From Flavobacterium petrolei (GTDB taxonomy: Bacteria > Bacteroidota > Bacteroidia > Flavobacteriales > Flavobacteriaceae): 64,000 nt of DNA. Within the stretch, counting starts at the first letter, position 1. Every line of letters begins with the position of its first letter. The translations under genes were made by a program, and so were the position numbers. The DNA lies in assembly GCF_003314435.2 (NCBI RefSeq), contig NZ_QNVY02000002.1, positions 372,001 through 436,000 of the forward strand. Direction: 5' to 3'. The notes under the pieces are model-generated. The model was given only the letters and a program-made list of their open reading frames with translations, was not told where the DNA came from and did no database searches. Below are positions 9,101 to 18,525 of the stretch, one piece after another.

Positions 9101-9847
9101 TTAGGTAAGCATTCCCCCACAAACATTCATAACCTGTCCAGTTACGTAAGCGCTCATATCCGAAGCGAAGAAAAGACATGCATTAGCAACGTCTTCAGTT
9201 GTTCCGCCACGTTTCAATGGAATTCCGTCTCTCCATCCTTTTACAACATCTTCGTTTAATTTAGCCGTCATTTCCGTTTCTATAAAACCCGGAGCAATTA
9301 CATTACAACGAATGTTACGTGATCCTAATTCTAATGCTACTGATTTAGAAAAACCAATAACACCCGCTTTAGAAGCTGCATAATTCGTTTGTCCAGCATT
9401 TCCTTTTACTCCCACAACAGAACTCATATTGATAATTGAACCAGAACGTTGCTTCAAAAACGTACGTTGAATGGCTTTAGTCATATTAAAAACCGACTTC
9501 AAGTTAACATCAATTACTTGATCAAAATCGCCTTCAGACATACGCATCAAAAGATTGTCTTTGGTAATTCCGGCATTGTTTATTAGAATATCAACTGTTC
9601 CAAATTCAGCCAAAACCGCGTCTACAAGAGTTTGCGCTTCATTAAAATCGGCTGCATTTGATTGGTATCCTTTGGCTTTTATTCCAAGAGCGTTCAATTC
9701 GTTTTCAAGAGCCAAAGCAGATTCTACTGATGAACTATATGTAAAGGCTACATTTGCACCATGTTTTGCAAAAACTTCAGCAATTCCTTTTCCAATTCCT
9801 CGACTCGCACCAGTAATTATGGCAACTTTTCCTTCTAGTAATTTCAT
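9101..9847 (-). CDS. fabG: 3-oxoacyl-ACP reductase FabG
   Basis: An NADPH-dependent reductase of fatty acid elongation, cytoplasmic. The protein of about 248 residues is a classical short-chain dehydrogenase: cofactor motif TGASRGIG near 12-19, NNAG near 89, and the catalytic Ser-Tyr-Lys in NMSSVVG and YAASKAG (about residues 141, 154 and 158). It ends in the FabG-typical GQVMNVCGGML. The ATG at 9847 (MKLLEGK) is preferred; a TTG two codons upstream is possible. It is a single gene here, with a stem-loop repeat immediately upstream. Confidence 0.93.
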   Translation of the reverse strand: MKLLEGKVAIITGASRGIGKGIAEVFAKHGANVAFTYSSSVESALALENELNALGIKAKGYQSNAADFNEAQTLVDAVLAEFGTVDILINNAGITKDNLLMRMSEGDFDQVIDVNLKSVFNMTKAIQRTFLKQRSGSIINMSSVVGVKGNAGQTNYAASKAGVIGFSKSVALELGSRNIRCNVIAPGFIETEMTAKLNEDVVKGWRDGIPLKRGGTTEDVANACLFFASDMSAYVTGQVMNVCGGMLT

Positions 9848-9876
9848 ATTCAAAAATTAGTTTAAATTTTATTTGG

Positions 9877-9953
9877 AGCTATTCCTGCTATCCGCTTCAA
9901 CCTTTTATGACCGCTATCGCTTACATAAAAGGATTTTCACTGCTATCAGGGCT
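9877..9953. repeat. Intergenic stem-loop repeat, family 1 copy A
   Basis: A 9-bp inverted repeat (CCTTTTATG at 9901-9909, CATAAAAGG at 9924-9932) is enclosed by the conserved words CTGCTATCCGCTT on the left and TTTTCACTGCTATCAGGGC on the right. The same arrangement, on one strand or the other, recurs at 31193-31300 and 47259-47348. It lies between the starts of fabG (minus) and the end of the NhaC gene. It looks like a structured intergenic repeat of the kind scattered through Flavobacterium genomes. Confidence 0.6.
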
Positions 9954-10029
9954 ATCTTACACCCGTCAAATATATAATAATTCCCTTTTTAAAAAAAATT
10001 CAAAAGCAATAACAGTCAAAATTCAACTC

Positions 10030-11352
10030 TTAAATTTTAAAGAAACGATTTGTCCATTTGTCCCAAAACGAACTGTAAATAGCCACTAATGTAAAAACTA
10101 GTAGAAATAGATGATACCATGCATTACTAATTAAGTCAAAGAAATCTAATTTCCCGTTAGCGTAGCTCAATATAAGCAATACTTGAGCGCCATAAGGTAA
10201 AATCCCTTGAATTATACACGAGAAAATATCCAGAATTGCAGCTGTTTTTTTAGGATTTAATTCGTACTCATCATTAATTTCTTTAGCAATTGGCCCTGTA
10301 ATTACAATAGAAACCGTATTATTCGCTATAGCTAAATTAGCAAAACCTACTATAGCGCCAATTCCCGCTTGAGCTGATTTTTTACTTTTAATTCTTTTTT
10401 TAATTTGAACTAATAAATACGTTATTCCACCCGCTTTATCTACCATAGCAGCTAAACCACCGGTAAGCATAGACAACAAGAAAATATCAGTCATACTAGT
10501 AAAACCTTCATATATCTTTTGTGTGAATTCCATCAGCGTAAATGAACCACTAAAGTATCCAATTATACCTGCTAATAAAGTACCAATAAGCAATGTTGAA
10601 AATACATTAACACCCACAACAGCCAATACGATTACTAAAATATAAGGTACAATTGCAATCCAGGAAAAATCACTTTTTGCAATGGCAACGGTCACAATAT
10701 CCGAGTTTAAACCAAGATAAAAGAAAACCAGAATAGTAAAAACTGCAGCTGGAAAAGCAATAAACAAGTTAATTTTGAACTTGTCTTTTAGATCACACCC
10801 TAATGATTGTGTTGCTGCGATAGTAGTATCAGAAATCATGGAAAGATTATCTCCTAACATAGAACCACCCAATAAAGCGCCAGATATAAGCGGTAATGAA
10901 GCGCCACTTTTATCAGCTAATGCGACAGCTATTGGACCAATCGCTACAATTGCACCTACTGAAGTTCCTGTAGCAGTTGATAAAAAAGAAGCAATCAAGA
11001 AAATTCCCAACGGGAAGTAAGCAACGTCAATTGTATTTATTCCAAGATTCACAACAGCGTCTACTCCGCCCATTGCTTTACTTACCACTGCGAACGCTCC
11101 CGCTAGCAAGTAAATTAAACACATGGTCATGATTTTACTTTCGCCACAACCTGCGATTAACGTTTCAACTTTATCCTCAGTTGAGGATTTAAATAATAAA
11201 AAAGCAGCGATTATACCAACTAAAACAGCTACTGGAGATGGAAAAGCATAAAAATCATTCAAAATAATTCCCGCTCCCAAAAAAGTAAAAATAAAAACAA
11301 ATAAAGGAATCAAAGCAAAGGCATTTCCTTTTTCTTTTGAAAATAAAGTCAT
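10030..11352 (-). CDS. nhaC: NhaC-family Na+/H+ antiporter
   Basis: A 440-residue inner-membrane transporter with about 11-12 hydrophobic segments. Recognisable NhaC-family segments include SFLSTATGTSVGAIVAIGPIA, GALLGGSMLGDNLSMISDTT, and the C-terminal INDEYELNPKKTAAILDIFSCIIQGILPYG. The family exchanges cytoplasmic Na+ (or organic substrates such as malate/lactate in relatives) for protons or Na+. It appears to be a single gene with a good promoter match upstream. The exact substrate is inferred from the family. Confidence 0.85.
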   Translation of the reverse strand: MTLFSKEKGNAFALIPLFVFIFTFLGAGIILNDFYAFPSPVAVLVGIIAAFLLFKSSTEDKVETLIAGCGESKIMTMCLIYLLAGAFAVVSKAMGGVDAVVNLGINTIDVAYFPLGIFLIASFLSTATGTSVGAIVAIGPIAVALADKSGASLPLISGALLGGSMLGDNLSMISDTTIAATQSLGCDLKDKFKINLFIAFPAAVFTILVFFYLGLNSDIVTVAIAKSDFSWIAIVPYILVIVLAVVGVNVFSTLLIGTLLAGIIGYFSGSFTLMEFTQKIYEGFTSMTDIFLLSMLTGGLAAMVDKAGGITYLLVQIKKRIKSKKSAQAGIGAIVGFANLAIANNTVSIVITGPIAKEINDEYELNPKKTAAILDIFSCIIQGILPYGAQVLLILSYANGKLDFFDLISNAWYHLFLLVFTLVAIYSSFWDKWTNRFFKI

Positions 11353-11387
11353 AAAAATAATTTTAAATTAAAAATTATGACGAAAAA

Positions 11388-11414
11388 CAAAGCTAAATAT
11401 GGGAATGTGAACAA
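11388..11414 (-). promoter_or_regulatory. Candidate promoter of the NhaC gene (TTG-N16-TAGCTTTG)
   Basis: On the minus strand TTG at 11414-11412 is followed after 16 bases by TAGCTTTG (11395-11388), close to the Bacteroidota TTG-N17-23-TAnnTTTG arrangement. The start codon lies 36 bases downstream. Confidence 0.45.
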
Positions 11415-11562
11415 CATTTTTTCCAAAGGATTTGGCTTATCGTTTTAGCACCTTGCTTGTTGTTGCAGGTTGCTATCCTATTGAAGGATTCGTGATAACG
11501 GGTGCAAAAGTAATTAATTATTTATGAAATATTTTGAATTTCATTCAAAAAAATAATAAAAC

Positions 11563-11591
11563 AAAAAAAGCGCCACATAAAAATGTGACGC
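11563..11591 (-). terminator. Intrinsic terminator of the GIY-YIG-like gene
   Basis: On the minus strand GCGTCACAT / ATGTGGCGC (one G-T pair) forms a hairpin followed by seven T. It lies 39 bases after the stop of the 140-residue gene. Confidence 0.75.
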
Positions 11592-11629
11592 AATTATAAG
11601 TAACATATTGAAAAACAGTCTTTAAATAA

Positions 11630-12052
11630 TTAAAAAGCTACATTCCATTTTGGTAATCTTCCATTTTCGTCAAGAAAGTTTTGTAAAACTTGTCCTTCTA
11701 CGAATGTTGGAATCACTTTAGTTTCATCATTGAATGTTTCGTACCAAACTACTTCTAGCGTGCTGATATTTTCAATTTTCATTTGTGCTGGCCAAGAATA
11801 TTTTCTTCCTGTTTTTGCAAATTGGTGTCCTTCAACGATTTTATCGTTCAAACCACCATTTTTAATTTTCAAAGTTCCATTATTTTGAACAGTTCCAGTA
11901 GAACCAACCATAATTAGTTCTTTTTCATCACCTACTGAATACACTAAAAATACTCCAGAACCTTCTGATGCGTTGCAAACTTCTGCTAAACTATCTTCTG
12001 TAGTAAATGAAAACTGATTGGTAACTTTGAAATTTTTTAATTCTTTGTACAT
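11630..12052 (-). CDS. Small protein with a possible divergent GIY-YIG nuclease-like fold
   Basis: A 140-residue protein without signal peptide or membrane segment. I see a GIY-YIG-like pattern: GVFLVY near residues 33-38, ELIMVGSTG near 45-53, GGLNDKIVEGHQF near 66-78 and a late FVEGQVLQNFL with Glu near 118, then PKWN near the end. In the true family the GIY and YIG strands, a helix Arg/His, the Glu and a terminal Asn form the active site. Here GIY is GVF, YIG is MVG, and the usual Arg is not obvious, so nuclease activity is uncertain. It has its own terminator and an upstream leader with two hairpins. I do not know a characterised relative. Confidence 0.6.
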   Translation of the reverse strand: MYKELKNFKVTNQFSFTTEDSLAEVCNASEGSGVFLVYSVGDEKELIMVGSTGTVQNNGTLKIKNGGLNDKIVEGHQFAKTGRKYSWPAQMKIENISTLEVVWYETFNDETKVIPTFVEGQVLQNFLDENGRLPKWNVAF

Positions 12053-12084
12053 ATTATTTTATTTTTATTTGAACTGGTTTCGAC

Positions 12085-12112
12085 AAAAAAATACCCCACA
12101 AAATCGTGAGGC
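12085..12112 (-). terminator. Terminator-like hairpin in the leader of the 11630-12052 gene
   Basis: On the minus strand CCTCAC / GTGGGG (one G-T pair) with a 6-base loop is followed by TATTTTTTT. It lies 33 bases upstream of the ATG at 12052, so it could be a second terminator for sucD or an attenuator for the next gene. Confidence 0.5.
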
Positions 12113-12215
12113 CCATTAGAAACCATTCGTTTATGTTTGCTCTTATTACAATTGAATCTGCAAAAACAGAAATATTTAATAAAGTGCAAAGATATTTCTT
12201 TAATTCAATTAATAA

Positions 12216-12245
12216 TAAAAAAGCCCCACAAATTGTGAGGCTTTT
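12216..12245 (-). terminator. Intrinsic terminator of sucD
   Basis: On the minus strand GCCTCACAA / TTGTGGGGC forms a hairpin followed by a T run. It lies 23 bases after the sucD stop and nearly repeats the hairpin at 12085-12112. Confidence 0.7.
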
Positions 12246-12267
12246 AAATATTTAATTGGAGTTTAGA

Positions 12268-13140
12268 TTAACCTAAAACTTCTTTTACTTTTTTACCAAT
12301 TTCAGCTGGAGAATCTACTACGTGAATTCCACATTCTCTCATGATTTGTTTTTTAGCTTCAGCAGTATCATCAGATCCACCAACGATTGCACCAGCATGT
12401 CCCATTGTACGTCCTGGAGGAGCCGTAACTCCTGCGATGAAACCAACAACTGGTTTACGGTTACCATCAGCTTTAATCCAATGAGCAGCATCCGCTTCTA
12501 ATTGTCCACCAATTTCACCGATCATTACGATACATTCTGTTTCTGGGTCATTCATCAATAATTCAACCGCTTCTTTTGTAGTAGTTCCAATGATTGGATC
12601 TCCACCAATACCAATTGCAGTAGTGATTCCTAATCCTTGTTTTACAACTTGGTCAGCGGCTTCATACGTTAATGTTCCAGATTTAGAAACAATACCGACG
12701 GTTCCTTTCTTAAAAACAAAACCTGGCATAATACCAACTTTAGCTTCACCCGGAGTAATAATTCCAGGACAGTTCGGACCGATTAATCTTGCGTTTCTTT
12801 CTTTAACATAACTATTTGCTTTTATCATGTCAGCAACAGGAATTCCTTCGGTAATTGCAATAATTACTTTTATTCCAGCATCTGCAGCTTCCATAATTGC
12901 ATCTGCAGCAAAAGCCGGCGGTACAAAAATGATAGTTGTATCAGCACCTGCTTGTTCTACAGCATCTTTTACAGTATTGAAAACTGGTCTGTCTAAATGA
13001 GTTGTTCCCCCTTTTCCTGGAGTTACACCACCAACAACGTTAGTACCGTACTCAATCATTTGAGAAGCATGGAAAGTTCCTTCGCTTCCTGTAAAACCTT
13101 GAACAATTATTTTGGAATCTTTATTAACTAAAACACTCAT
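12268..13140 (-). CDS. sucD: Succinate-CoA ligase (ADP-forming) subunit alpha
   Basis: The alpha subunit of succinyl-CoA synthetase, which makes ATP or GTP from succinyl-CoA in the TCA cycle; cytoplasmic. It has 290 residues, normal for the family. Visible features are the CoA-binding Rossmann part ([20 protein letters not shown], residues 14-33), [11 protein letters not shown] near 120, [13 protein letters not shown] near 147, and the phosphohistidine segment [13 protein letters not shown] near 243-255. The beta subunit gene sucC is not in the window; separate loci are common in Flavobacterium. It has its own promoter and terminator. Confidence 0.96.
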   Translation of the reverse strand: MSVLVNKDSKIIVQGFTGSEGTFHASQMIEYGTNVVGGVTPGKGGTTHLDRPVFNTVKDAVEQAGADTTIIFVPPAFAADAIMEAADAGIKVIIAITEGIPVADMIKANSYVKERNARLIGPNCPGIITPGEAKVGIMPGFVFKKGTVGIVSKSGTLTYEAADQVVKQGLGITTAIGIGGDPIIGTTTKEAVELLMNDPETECIVMIGEIGGQLEADAAHWIKADGNRKPVVGFIAGVTAPPGRTMGHAGAIVGGSDDTAEAKKQIMRECGIHVVDSPAEIGKKVKEVLG

Positions 13141-13175
13141 GATATATTTTTTATGTAGTTTTTAAAATGGTTATG

Positions 13176-13205
13176 CAAAAGTATAAAATAGTAAGCACTA
13201 ATCAA
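13176..13205 (-). promoter_or_regulatory. Candidate sucD promoter (TTG-N19-TACTTTTG)
   Basis: On the minus strand TTG (13205-13203), a 19-base spacer and TACTTTTG (13183-13176) match the Bacteroidota promoter consensus in both sequence and spacing. The start codon is 35 bases downstream. Confidence 0.6.
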
Positions 13206-13234
13206 TCTTCAGCATTCAGTTTTTTGACACTAAA

Positions 13235-13597
13235 TTATGATAATTGACTCATTTGATACCCTCGAAATAATTTATTGTCTTTTATTTGCCAAATAACAAT
13301 AAAATGCGCCAATAACATCTCTTCTCTTGGATTCTCAATCGTTTTTACAAAATGAGAATACCGAACTGAAATTAAATCATTTTCAGAAATAATATGACTA
13401 ATACGAACTTTAGAACGTACATATGCCTTGCTCAAATCATTGGATAAACTTACCAAAGAATCATAATTCAATTGAACTAATCCTTTGCTACTGTTCCATT
13501 CAACGATAACTTCAGGATGCAAAAAATCTTTTATGACTTCGCTATCAATGAGAGCATCTGATTTGTAAAATTGCTGAACGATTTCTTTAGCAGACAT
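13235..13597 (-). CDS. NTF2-like (SnoaL-type) small protein
   Basis: A 120-residue protein with the NTF2-like alpha+beta pattern: an N-terminal helix (AKEIVQQFYKSD), FLHPEVIVEWNSSKG, and C-terminal strands (HFIVIWQIKDNKLFRGYQM) typical of SnoaL-like/DUF4440-type cone barrels. The family includes isomerases, hydratases and binding domains, and no catalytic pair can be assigned here. It sits 1 base after the LpxD-like gene in the same direction, so it is the last gene of the lipid A block operon. Its link to lipid A is positional only. Confidence 0.7.
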   Translation of the reverse strand: MSAKEIVQQFYKSDALIDSEVIKDFLHPEVIVEWNSSKGLVQLNYDSLVSLSNDLSKAYVRSKVRISHIISENDLISVRYSHFVKTIENPREEMLLAHFIVIWQIKDNKLFRGYQMSQLS

Positions 13598-13598
13598 A

Positions 13599-14528
13599 TT
13601 ACTTTAGTTTATTAAGAATTTCTGGTATCTTCTTGATATTAGCCAGTTGTTTCAATTTTTCTCTTGATTCTTCTATTGGAGTACCAAAATAGGATTTCCC
13701 ACCTTCAACAGATTTTGTGACACCAGTTTGTCCCATAATCACTGCCTTAGCTCCTATTGTTATTCCGCTGGTCGTTCCTACTTGTCCCCAAATAGTAACT
13801 TCGTCTTCAATAATTACACAGCCTGCAATTCCGGTTTGGGAAGCAATTAAACATTTTTTCCCAATAACAGTGTCGTGTCCAACATGTACCTGATTGTCAA
13901 TTTTTGTACCCTCACCAATAGTGGTATCACCTGTAACTCCTTTGTCAATAGTACAAAGCGCCCCTATTCCCACATTATCTTTGATGACCACTCTTCCACC
14001 AGAAAGTAATTGATCATATCCTTCAGGACGTTTTTTGTAATAAAATGCATCAGCACCCAGAATAGTTCCTGCATGAATGATTACATTATTTCCAATAACG
14101 GTATAATCATAAATCGAAACATTGGAATGAATTAAACAATTCTTTCCAATCACAACATGATTTCCAATAAATGCATTGGGCTGTATTACAGTCCCTTCAC
14201 CGATATAAGCTGAAGTAGCTATTGAAACATTCGAAAATTGAAATGGCTTGAAATAATTTGTCAATTTATTAAAATCCCTAAAGGGATCTTCAGAAATCAA
14301 TAGTACTTTTCCATCTGGACAAGCAACGTGTTTATTGATTAAAACTATTGTTGCCGCTGAATTTAATGCTTTGTCATAATATTTAGGATGATCTACGAAA
14401 ACAATATCTCCAGATTCAACAACGTGAATTTCATTCATTCCAGTAACTGGAAAATCTTTATCACCAACATATTCACAGTCGATAATAGTAGCAATTTCTT
14501 CTAAAGTGTAAACTTTTTGGAATTTCAT
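13599..14528 (-). CDS. LpxD-like UDP-3-O-acylglucosamine N-acyltransferase paralogue
   Basis: About 309 residues from the preferred ATG at 14528 ([11 protein letters not shown]). It has an N-terminal uridine-binding-like domain (residues 1-100) and a left-handed beta-helix of hexapeptide repeats ([20 protein letters not shown] and following). A conserved-looking [14 protein letters not shown] near 220 carries the LpxD/LpxA-type catalytic His. LpxD adds the N-linked hydroxyacyl chain to UDP-3-O-acylglucosamine. A second, more canonical lpxD lies 3 kb upstream in the same block, so this copy may add a different chain, act on another sugar nucleotide, or serve as a temperature-dependent alternative. 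Those roles are inference. Confidence 0.8.
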   Translation of the reverse strand: MKFQKVYTLEEIATIIDCEYVGDKDFPVTGMNEIHVVESGDIVFVDHPKYYDKALNSAATIVLINKHVACPDGKVLLISEDPFRDFNKLTNYFKPFQFSNVSIATSAYIGEGTVIQPNAFIGNHVVIGKNCLIHSNVSIYDYTVIGNNVIIHAGTILGADAFYYKKRPEGYDQLLSGGRVVIKDNVGIGALCTIDKGVTGDTTIGEGTKIDNQVHVGHDTVIGKKCLIASQTGIAGCVIIEDEVTIWGQVGTTSGITIGAKAVIMGQTGVTKSVEGGKSYFGTPIEESREKLKQLANIKKIPEILNKLK

Positions 14529-14596
14529 AAATTTAATGTTCGGTTTCAATATTCAGTATTCAGCTCATTTTCAAACTGAATACTGAACACTGTAAT

Positions 14597-15163
14597 CTAC
14601 TCTTTTACACGTTCCATATAAGAACCTGATGCAGTATCAATTTTAATTTTATCTCCTTCATTAATAAATAAAGGGACATTTACAGTTGCTCCAGTTTCAA
14701 CAGTTGCTGATTTTGTTGCATTTGTAGCTGTATTCCCTTTGATTCCAGGCTCCGCATAAGTAACTTCAAGAATTACAGATGCCGGCATATCAACAGAAAG
14801 AGGTAAATCAGTCTCTGTATTGATACTCACCATTACATTTTCTCCTTCTTTCAATAAATCCGGTGAATCTAAAATATTTTTATTCAAAGTAATTTGTTCG
14901 AAAGTCTCTGTATTCATAAAATGAAAATCATCACCTTCTGGATATAAAAACTGAAATTTATGATTTTCAACTCGAACTTCTTCGATTTTATGACCTGCAG
15001 AAAAAGTGTTGTCCAAAACTTTTCCGTTTGTCAAACTTCTTAATTTAGTTCTAACGAAAGCTGGACCTTTTCCTGGTTTTACGTGAAGAAATTCTATGAT
15101 TTTGTAAATATCGTTGTTGTATTTGATACACAATCCGTTTTTAATATCTGATGTAGATGCCAT
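14597..15163 (-). CDS. efp: Translation elongation factor P
   Basis: EF-P rescues ribosomes stalled at polyproline stretches; cytoplasmic. The 188-residue length and three OB-like domains fit the family: domain I with KPGKGPAFVRTKLRSL near 28-43, where the modified Lys/Arg loop lies, domain II through about 130, and domain III ending in DKIKIDTASGSYMERV, the classic EF-P C-terminus. It lies inside the lipid A gene block between lpxA and the second lpxD-like gene, an order I recall from other flavobacteria. Confidence 0.96.
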   Translation of the reverse strand: MASTSDIKNGLCIKYNNDIYKIIEFLHVKPGKGPAFVRTKLRSLTNGKVLDNTFSAGHKIEEVRVENHKFQFLYPEGDDFHFMNTETFEQITLNKNILDSPDLLKEGENVMVSINTETDLPLSVDMPASVILEVTYAEPGIKGNTATNATKSATVETGATVNVPLFINEGDKIKIDTASGSYMERVKE

Positions 15164-15222
15164 TTTATTGTTTATTTTTTATTACTATTTTTATTTTTTG
15201 GTAACTGAAATTACTTTATTTT

Positions 15223-16008
15223 TTAGTAGTTCCCCGAGTAACCTTTCATTACTCCTCTTGATGAATTTCTAATAAAATCAATGATTTCATCTCTTTCTGG
15301 CGTAGCTTCCATCTCTGCTTCAATTATTCCCAAAGCCTGAGTGGTATTGTAATTTTTTTGATATAGAATTCTGTAAATATCCTGAATTTCACGTATTTTT
15401 TCGGTAGTAAAACCGCGTCTTCTCAATCCTACGGAATTAATTCCAACATACGACAATGGTTCTTTCGCTGCTTTTGTGAAAGGCGGAACATCTTTTCGAA
15501 CCAGAGATCCACCAGAAATCATCGCGTGATCGCCAATATGAATAAATTGATGAATTGCAGCCAACCCACCAATAACAGCGTAGTTACCAACGGTAACATG
15601 ACCTGCCAAAGCGACTCCGTTCACAATAATAGCGTTATCTCCTATATGACAATCGTGAGCAATATGAGCGGTTGCCATTACCAAACAATTATTACCTAAA
15701 GTCGTTTGACCTGATGCAATCGTTCCTCTGTTAATGGTGACACACTCTCTAATCGTACAATTGTCTCCAATTATTGCCAAAGATTCTTCTCCACCAAATT
15801 TTAAATCCTGAGGTACTGCTGAAATTACAGCACCCGGAAATATATTGCAATTTTTTCCAATTCTTGCCCCTTCCATGATGGTGACATTTGAACCAATCCA
15901 TGTTCCATCTCCAATAATTACATTATTGTGTATGGTTGTAAATGGCTCGATGACAACATTTTTGGCTATTTTGGCGCCTGGATGAACATAGGCTAGTGGT
16001 TGATTCAT
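15223..16008 (-). CDS. lpxA: UDP-N-acetylglucosamine acyltransferase
   Basis: LpxA performs the first step of lipid A synthesis: transfer of a 3-hydroxyacyl chain from ACP to the 3-OH of UDP-GlcNAc; cytoplasmic trimer. It has 261 residues. A hexapeptide left-handed beta-helix spans residues 1-185 (GAKIAKNVVIEPFTTIHNNV and following), with TAHIAHDCHIGDNAI near 112-126 carrying the catalytic His. The helical C-terminal domain begins near 190 (GLRRRGFT). It is the third gene of the lpxD-lpxC/fabZ-lpxA-efp order. Confidence 0.95.
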   Translation of the reverse strand: MNQPLAYVHPGAKIAKNVVIEPFTTIHNNVIIGDGTWIGSNVTIMEGARIGKNCNIFPGAVISAVPQDLKFGGEESLAIIGDNCTIRECVTINRGTIASGQTTLGNNCLVMATAHIAHDCHIGDNAIIVNGVALAGHVTVGNYAVIGGLAAIHQFIHIGDHAMISGGSLVRKDVPPFTKAAKEPLSYVGINSVGLRRRGFTTEKIREIQDIYRILYQKNYNTTQALGIIEAEMEATPERDEIIDFIRNSSRGVMKGYSGNY

Positions 16009-16095
16009 CAGATATTATTTATTTTTTATATTTATCAGAATAAAAACTCCAATCAATTCTTGTTGAGATTCGATTGTAACGTTTTCAACCTAAGT

Positions 16096-17493
16096 CTATT
16101 GTTTTTTTGCAATTTGCGCCATTAATTCTGCTTCAGCAACTAGTTTTCCATTTGCATATGCGTTTGCTTGCATGTGGCAAATTCCTCTTCTGATTGGCGT
16201 AATTAAATCACATTTAAAAATTAAAGTGTCACCCGGTAATACTTTATGTTTGAATTTGACATTATCAATTTTCATAAAATAAGTCAAATAATTTTCTGGA
16301 TCCGGAACTGTACTTAATACTAAAATCCCTCCTGTTTGTGCCATTGCTTCCACAATTAAAACACCCGGCATTACTGGAGCTTCAGGAAAATGACCCACAA
16401 AGAAATTTTCATTCATGGTTACATTTTTCATTCCCACAACATGGGTTTCAGACATTTCAATAATTCTGTCAATCAACAAAAATGGTGGTCTATGAGGTAA
16501 AACCGCCATAATCTTATGAATATCCATCAAAGGTTCTAGGTTTAAATCATAAACAGGAACATAATTTCTTTGTTCAATTTTTATGATTTTTGCCATTTTT
16601 TTCGCAAACTGTGTGTTAACAAAATGACCTGGTTTGTTGGCAATTACCTTTCCTTGAATTCTTGTTCCAATTAAAGCTAAATCACCTACTACATCAAGTA
16701 ATTTATGTCTTGCAGCTTCGTTTGGATAATGTAATGTGAGATTATCTAAAATACCATTTGGCTTAACGGAAATTTCTTCTTTTCCAAAAGCAACTTTTAA
16801 ATTTTCCATTGTAGTTGCTGAAATTTCTTTATCAACATAAACAATAGCATTATTTAAATCACCTCCTTTTATCAATCCATTTTCTAAAAGAGATTCTAAT
16901 TCATGCAAGAAACTAAAGGTTCTGGACTCTGAAATTTCAGTTTTGAAATCAGCAATGCTTTTCATGTTTGCATTCTGAGTTCCTAAAATTTTAGTCCCAA
17001 AATCAACCATCGCCGTTACACAATAATGATCGCTTGGCATTACTAAAATTTCACTTCCTGATGCTTCATCAGTAAAAGAAATCACTTCTTTCACCACATA
17101 TACATTTCTTTTCGCATTTTGCTCTTCAAAACCTGCTTTTTCAAGTGCTTCTACAAAATACTTAGAAGAACCATCCATTATAGGAAGTTCAGAGGCGTTC
17201 AATTCAATAATGACATTGTCTAAATCACAACCAATTAATGCTGCTAAAACATGTTCAGGTGTCTGAATTTTTACTCCTAATTTTTCTAAATTAGTTCCTC
17301 TTTGCGTGTTTACAACATAATTTGCATCTGCTTCAATAATAGGTTGCCCTTCCAGATCTACTCGAACAAAAGTAAAACCATTATTCACTGGAGCAGGTTT
17401 AAAAGTCATTTTTACTTCTTTTCCTGTGTGTAATCCAACTCCAGTTAGCGAAATTTCTGTTTTGATGGTCTTCTGTTTAACCATTGTTTCCAT
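16096..17493 (-). CDS. lpxC-fabZ: Bifunctional UDP-3-O-acyl-GlcNAc deacetylase / 3-hydroxyacyl-ACP dehydratase (LpxC-FabZ fusion)
   Basis: A 465-residue fusion. Residues 1 to about 310 are LpxC, the zinc-dependent committed step of lipid A synthesis: [11 protein letters not shown] near 17, the zinc His in [10 protein letters not shown] near 80, LPIMDGSS near 105, and [15 protein letters not shown] near 240-255 with further zinc ligands. Residues from about 320 are FabZ, the hot-dog dehydratase: [13 protein letters not shown] and [20 protein letters not shown] with its catalytic His and Glu. This fusion is normal in Bacteroidota and places competing users of 3-hydroxyacyl-ACP on one chain. It overlaps lpxD by 17 bases. 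MVKQKT three codons later is an alternative start. Confidence 0.95.
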   Translation of the reverse strand: METMVKQKTIKTEISLTGVGLHTGKEVKMTFKPAPVNNGFTFVRVDLEGQPIIEADANYVVNTQRGTNLEKLGVKIQTPEHVLAALIGCDLDNVIIELNASELPIMDGSSKYFVEALEKAGFEEQNAKRNVYVVKEVISFTDEASGSEILVMPSDHYCVTAMVDFGTKILGTQNANMKSIADFKTEISESRTFSFLHELESLLENGLIKGGDLNNAIVYVDKEISATTMENLKVAFGKEEISVKPNGILDNLTLHYPNEAARHKLLDVVGDLALIGTRIQGKVIANKPGHFVNTQFAKKMAKIIKIEQRNYVPVYDLNLEPLMDIHKIMAVLPHRPPFLLIDRIIEMSETHVVGMKNVTMNENFFVGHFPEAPVMPGVLIVEAMAQTGGILVLSTVPDPENYLTYFMKIDNVKFKHKVLPGDTLIFKCDLITPIRRGICHMQANAYANGKLVAEAELMAQIAKKQ

Positions 17494-18520
17494 TTTTTTG
17501 GTTTAATATTTGTTTTTTTAATTCTTCTATTTCAGCAACGATTTTTGGTAAATTCTTGAAATGAACATACGATTTACTAAAATCATTGTAACCAAATGTA
17601 GGGCTTCCTTGTAAGATTTCATTATCTTTTATATTTCTACCTACACCCGATTGCGCTTGGATTCGAACATTATTGCCAATATTTAAGTGTCCGGATATTC
17701 CAACTTGACCGCCAATCATCCCATTTTTTCCAATTTTTGTAGAACCAGCAACCCCTGTTTGAGCGGCAATTACAGTGTTTTCGCCAATTTCTACATTATG
17801 GGCAATCTGAATTTGATTGTCAAGCTTTACTCCTTTTCTAATAATTGTTGATCCCATTGTGGCCCTATCTATTGTGGTACAAGAACCTATATCAACATTA
17901 TCTTCAATAATTACATTGCCTATTTGCGGGATTTTAGTGTAGGTTCCGTCTGGATTTGGTGCAAAACCAAAACCATCAGCACCGATAATTGCTCCGGAAT
18001 GTATCGTACAATTATTCCCTATTACGGTCTCCGAATATATTTTTGCGCCAGCGAATAACAATACATTATCGCCAATTACCACATTATCACCAATAAAGCA
18101 ATTAGGATAAATTTTTACATTTTCACCCAAAACTACATTTTGTCCCACATAACTAAAGCTGCCAAGATATAAATTATCTCCGTATTTTACACTCTGCGAA
18201 AGAAAAGAAGGTTGCTCTATTCCACTTTTATTCAATTTCACCTGATTGTAAAATTCTAATAATTTAGAAAATGCCGCATAAGCATCCTGTACTTTTATCA
18301 ATGTGGTTGTCAAAGGTGATTCCGGAACAAAAGTCTCATTAACAATTGTTACAGAGGCTTTTGTAGAATATATATAATTAAGATATTTAGGATTTGATAA
18401 AAAAGTAAGCGATCCCTCCGTACCTTCTTCGATTTTTGACAATCTAAAAACTTCCGCCATGGGATTCCCAACAACTTCTCCTTCTAAAATCCCTGCTATT
18501 TGTTCTGCTGTAAATTTCAT
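17477..18520 (-). CDS. lpxD: UDP-3-O-(3-hydroxyacyl)glucosamine N-acyltransferase
   Basis: The third step of lipid A synthesis, cytoplasmic. The 347-residue protein has the N-terminal uridine-binding domain (residues 1-100, with [16 protein letters not shown]), a long hexapeptide beta-helix (residues 110-320), the catalytic-His region [20 protein letters not shown] near 230-250, and the C-terminal helix ([19 protein letters not shown]) that packs the trimer. It is the first gene of the lpxD-lpxC/fabZ pair, overlapping it by 17 bases. A TATTTTTG box ends only 5 bases before the ATG, so the transcript may have almost no leader. Confidence 0.95.
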   Translation of the reverse strand: MKFTAEQIAGILEGEVVGNPMAEVFRLSKIEEGTEGSLTFLSNPKYLNYIYSTKASVTIVNETFVPESPLTTTLIKVQDAYAAFSKLLEFYNQVKLNKSGIEQPSFLSQSVKYGDNLYLGSFSYVGQNVVLGENVKIYPNCFIGDNVVIGDNVLLFAGAKIYSETVIGNNCTIHSGAIIGADGFGFAPNPDGTYTKIPQIGNVIIEDNVDIGSCTTIDRATMGSTIIRKGVKLDNQIQIAHNVEIGENTVIAAQTGVAGSTKIGKNGMIGGQVGISGHLNIGNNVRIQAQSGVGRNIKDNEILQGSPTFGYNDFSKSYVHFKNLPKIVAEIEELKKQILNQKNGNNG

Positions 18521-18525
18521 CGCGA

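Noticed and set aside
11440..11515. Possible fourth copy of the family 1 stem-loop repeat (TTGCAGGTTGCTATCC, then GGATTCGTGATAACGGGTGC)
   Set aside because: Some words match, but the core hairpin is weak and the flanking words do not follow the order of the three accepted copies.
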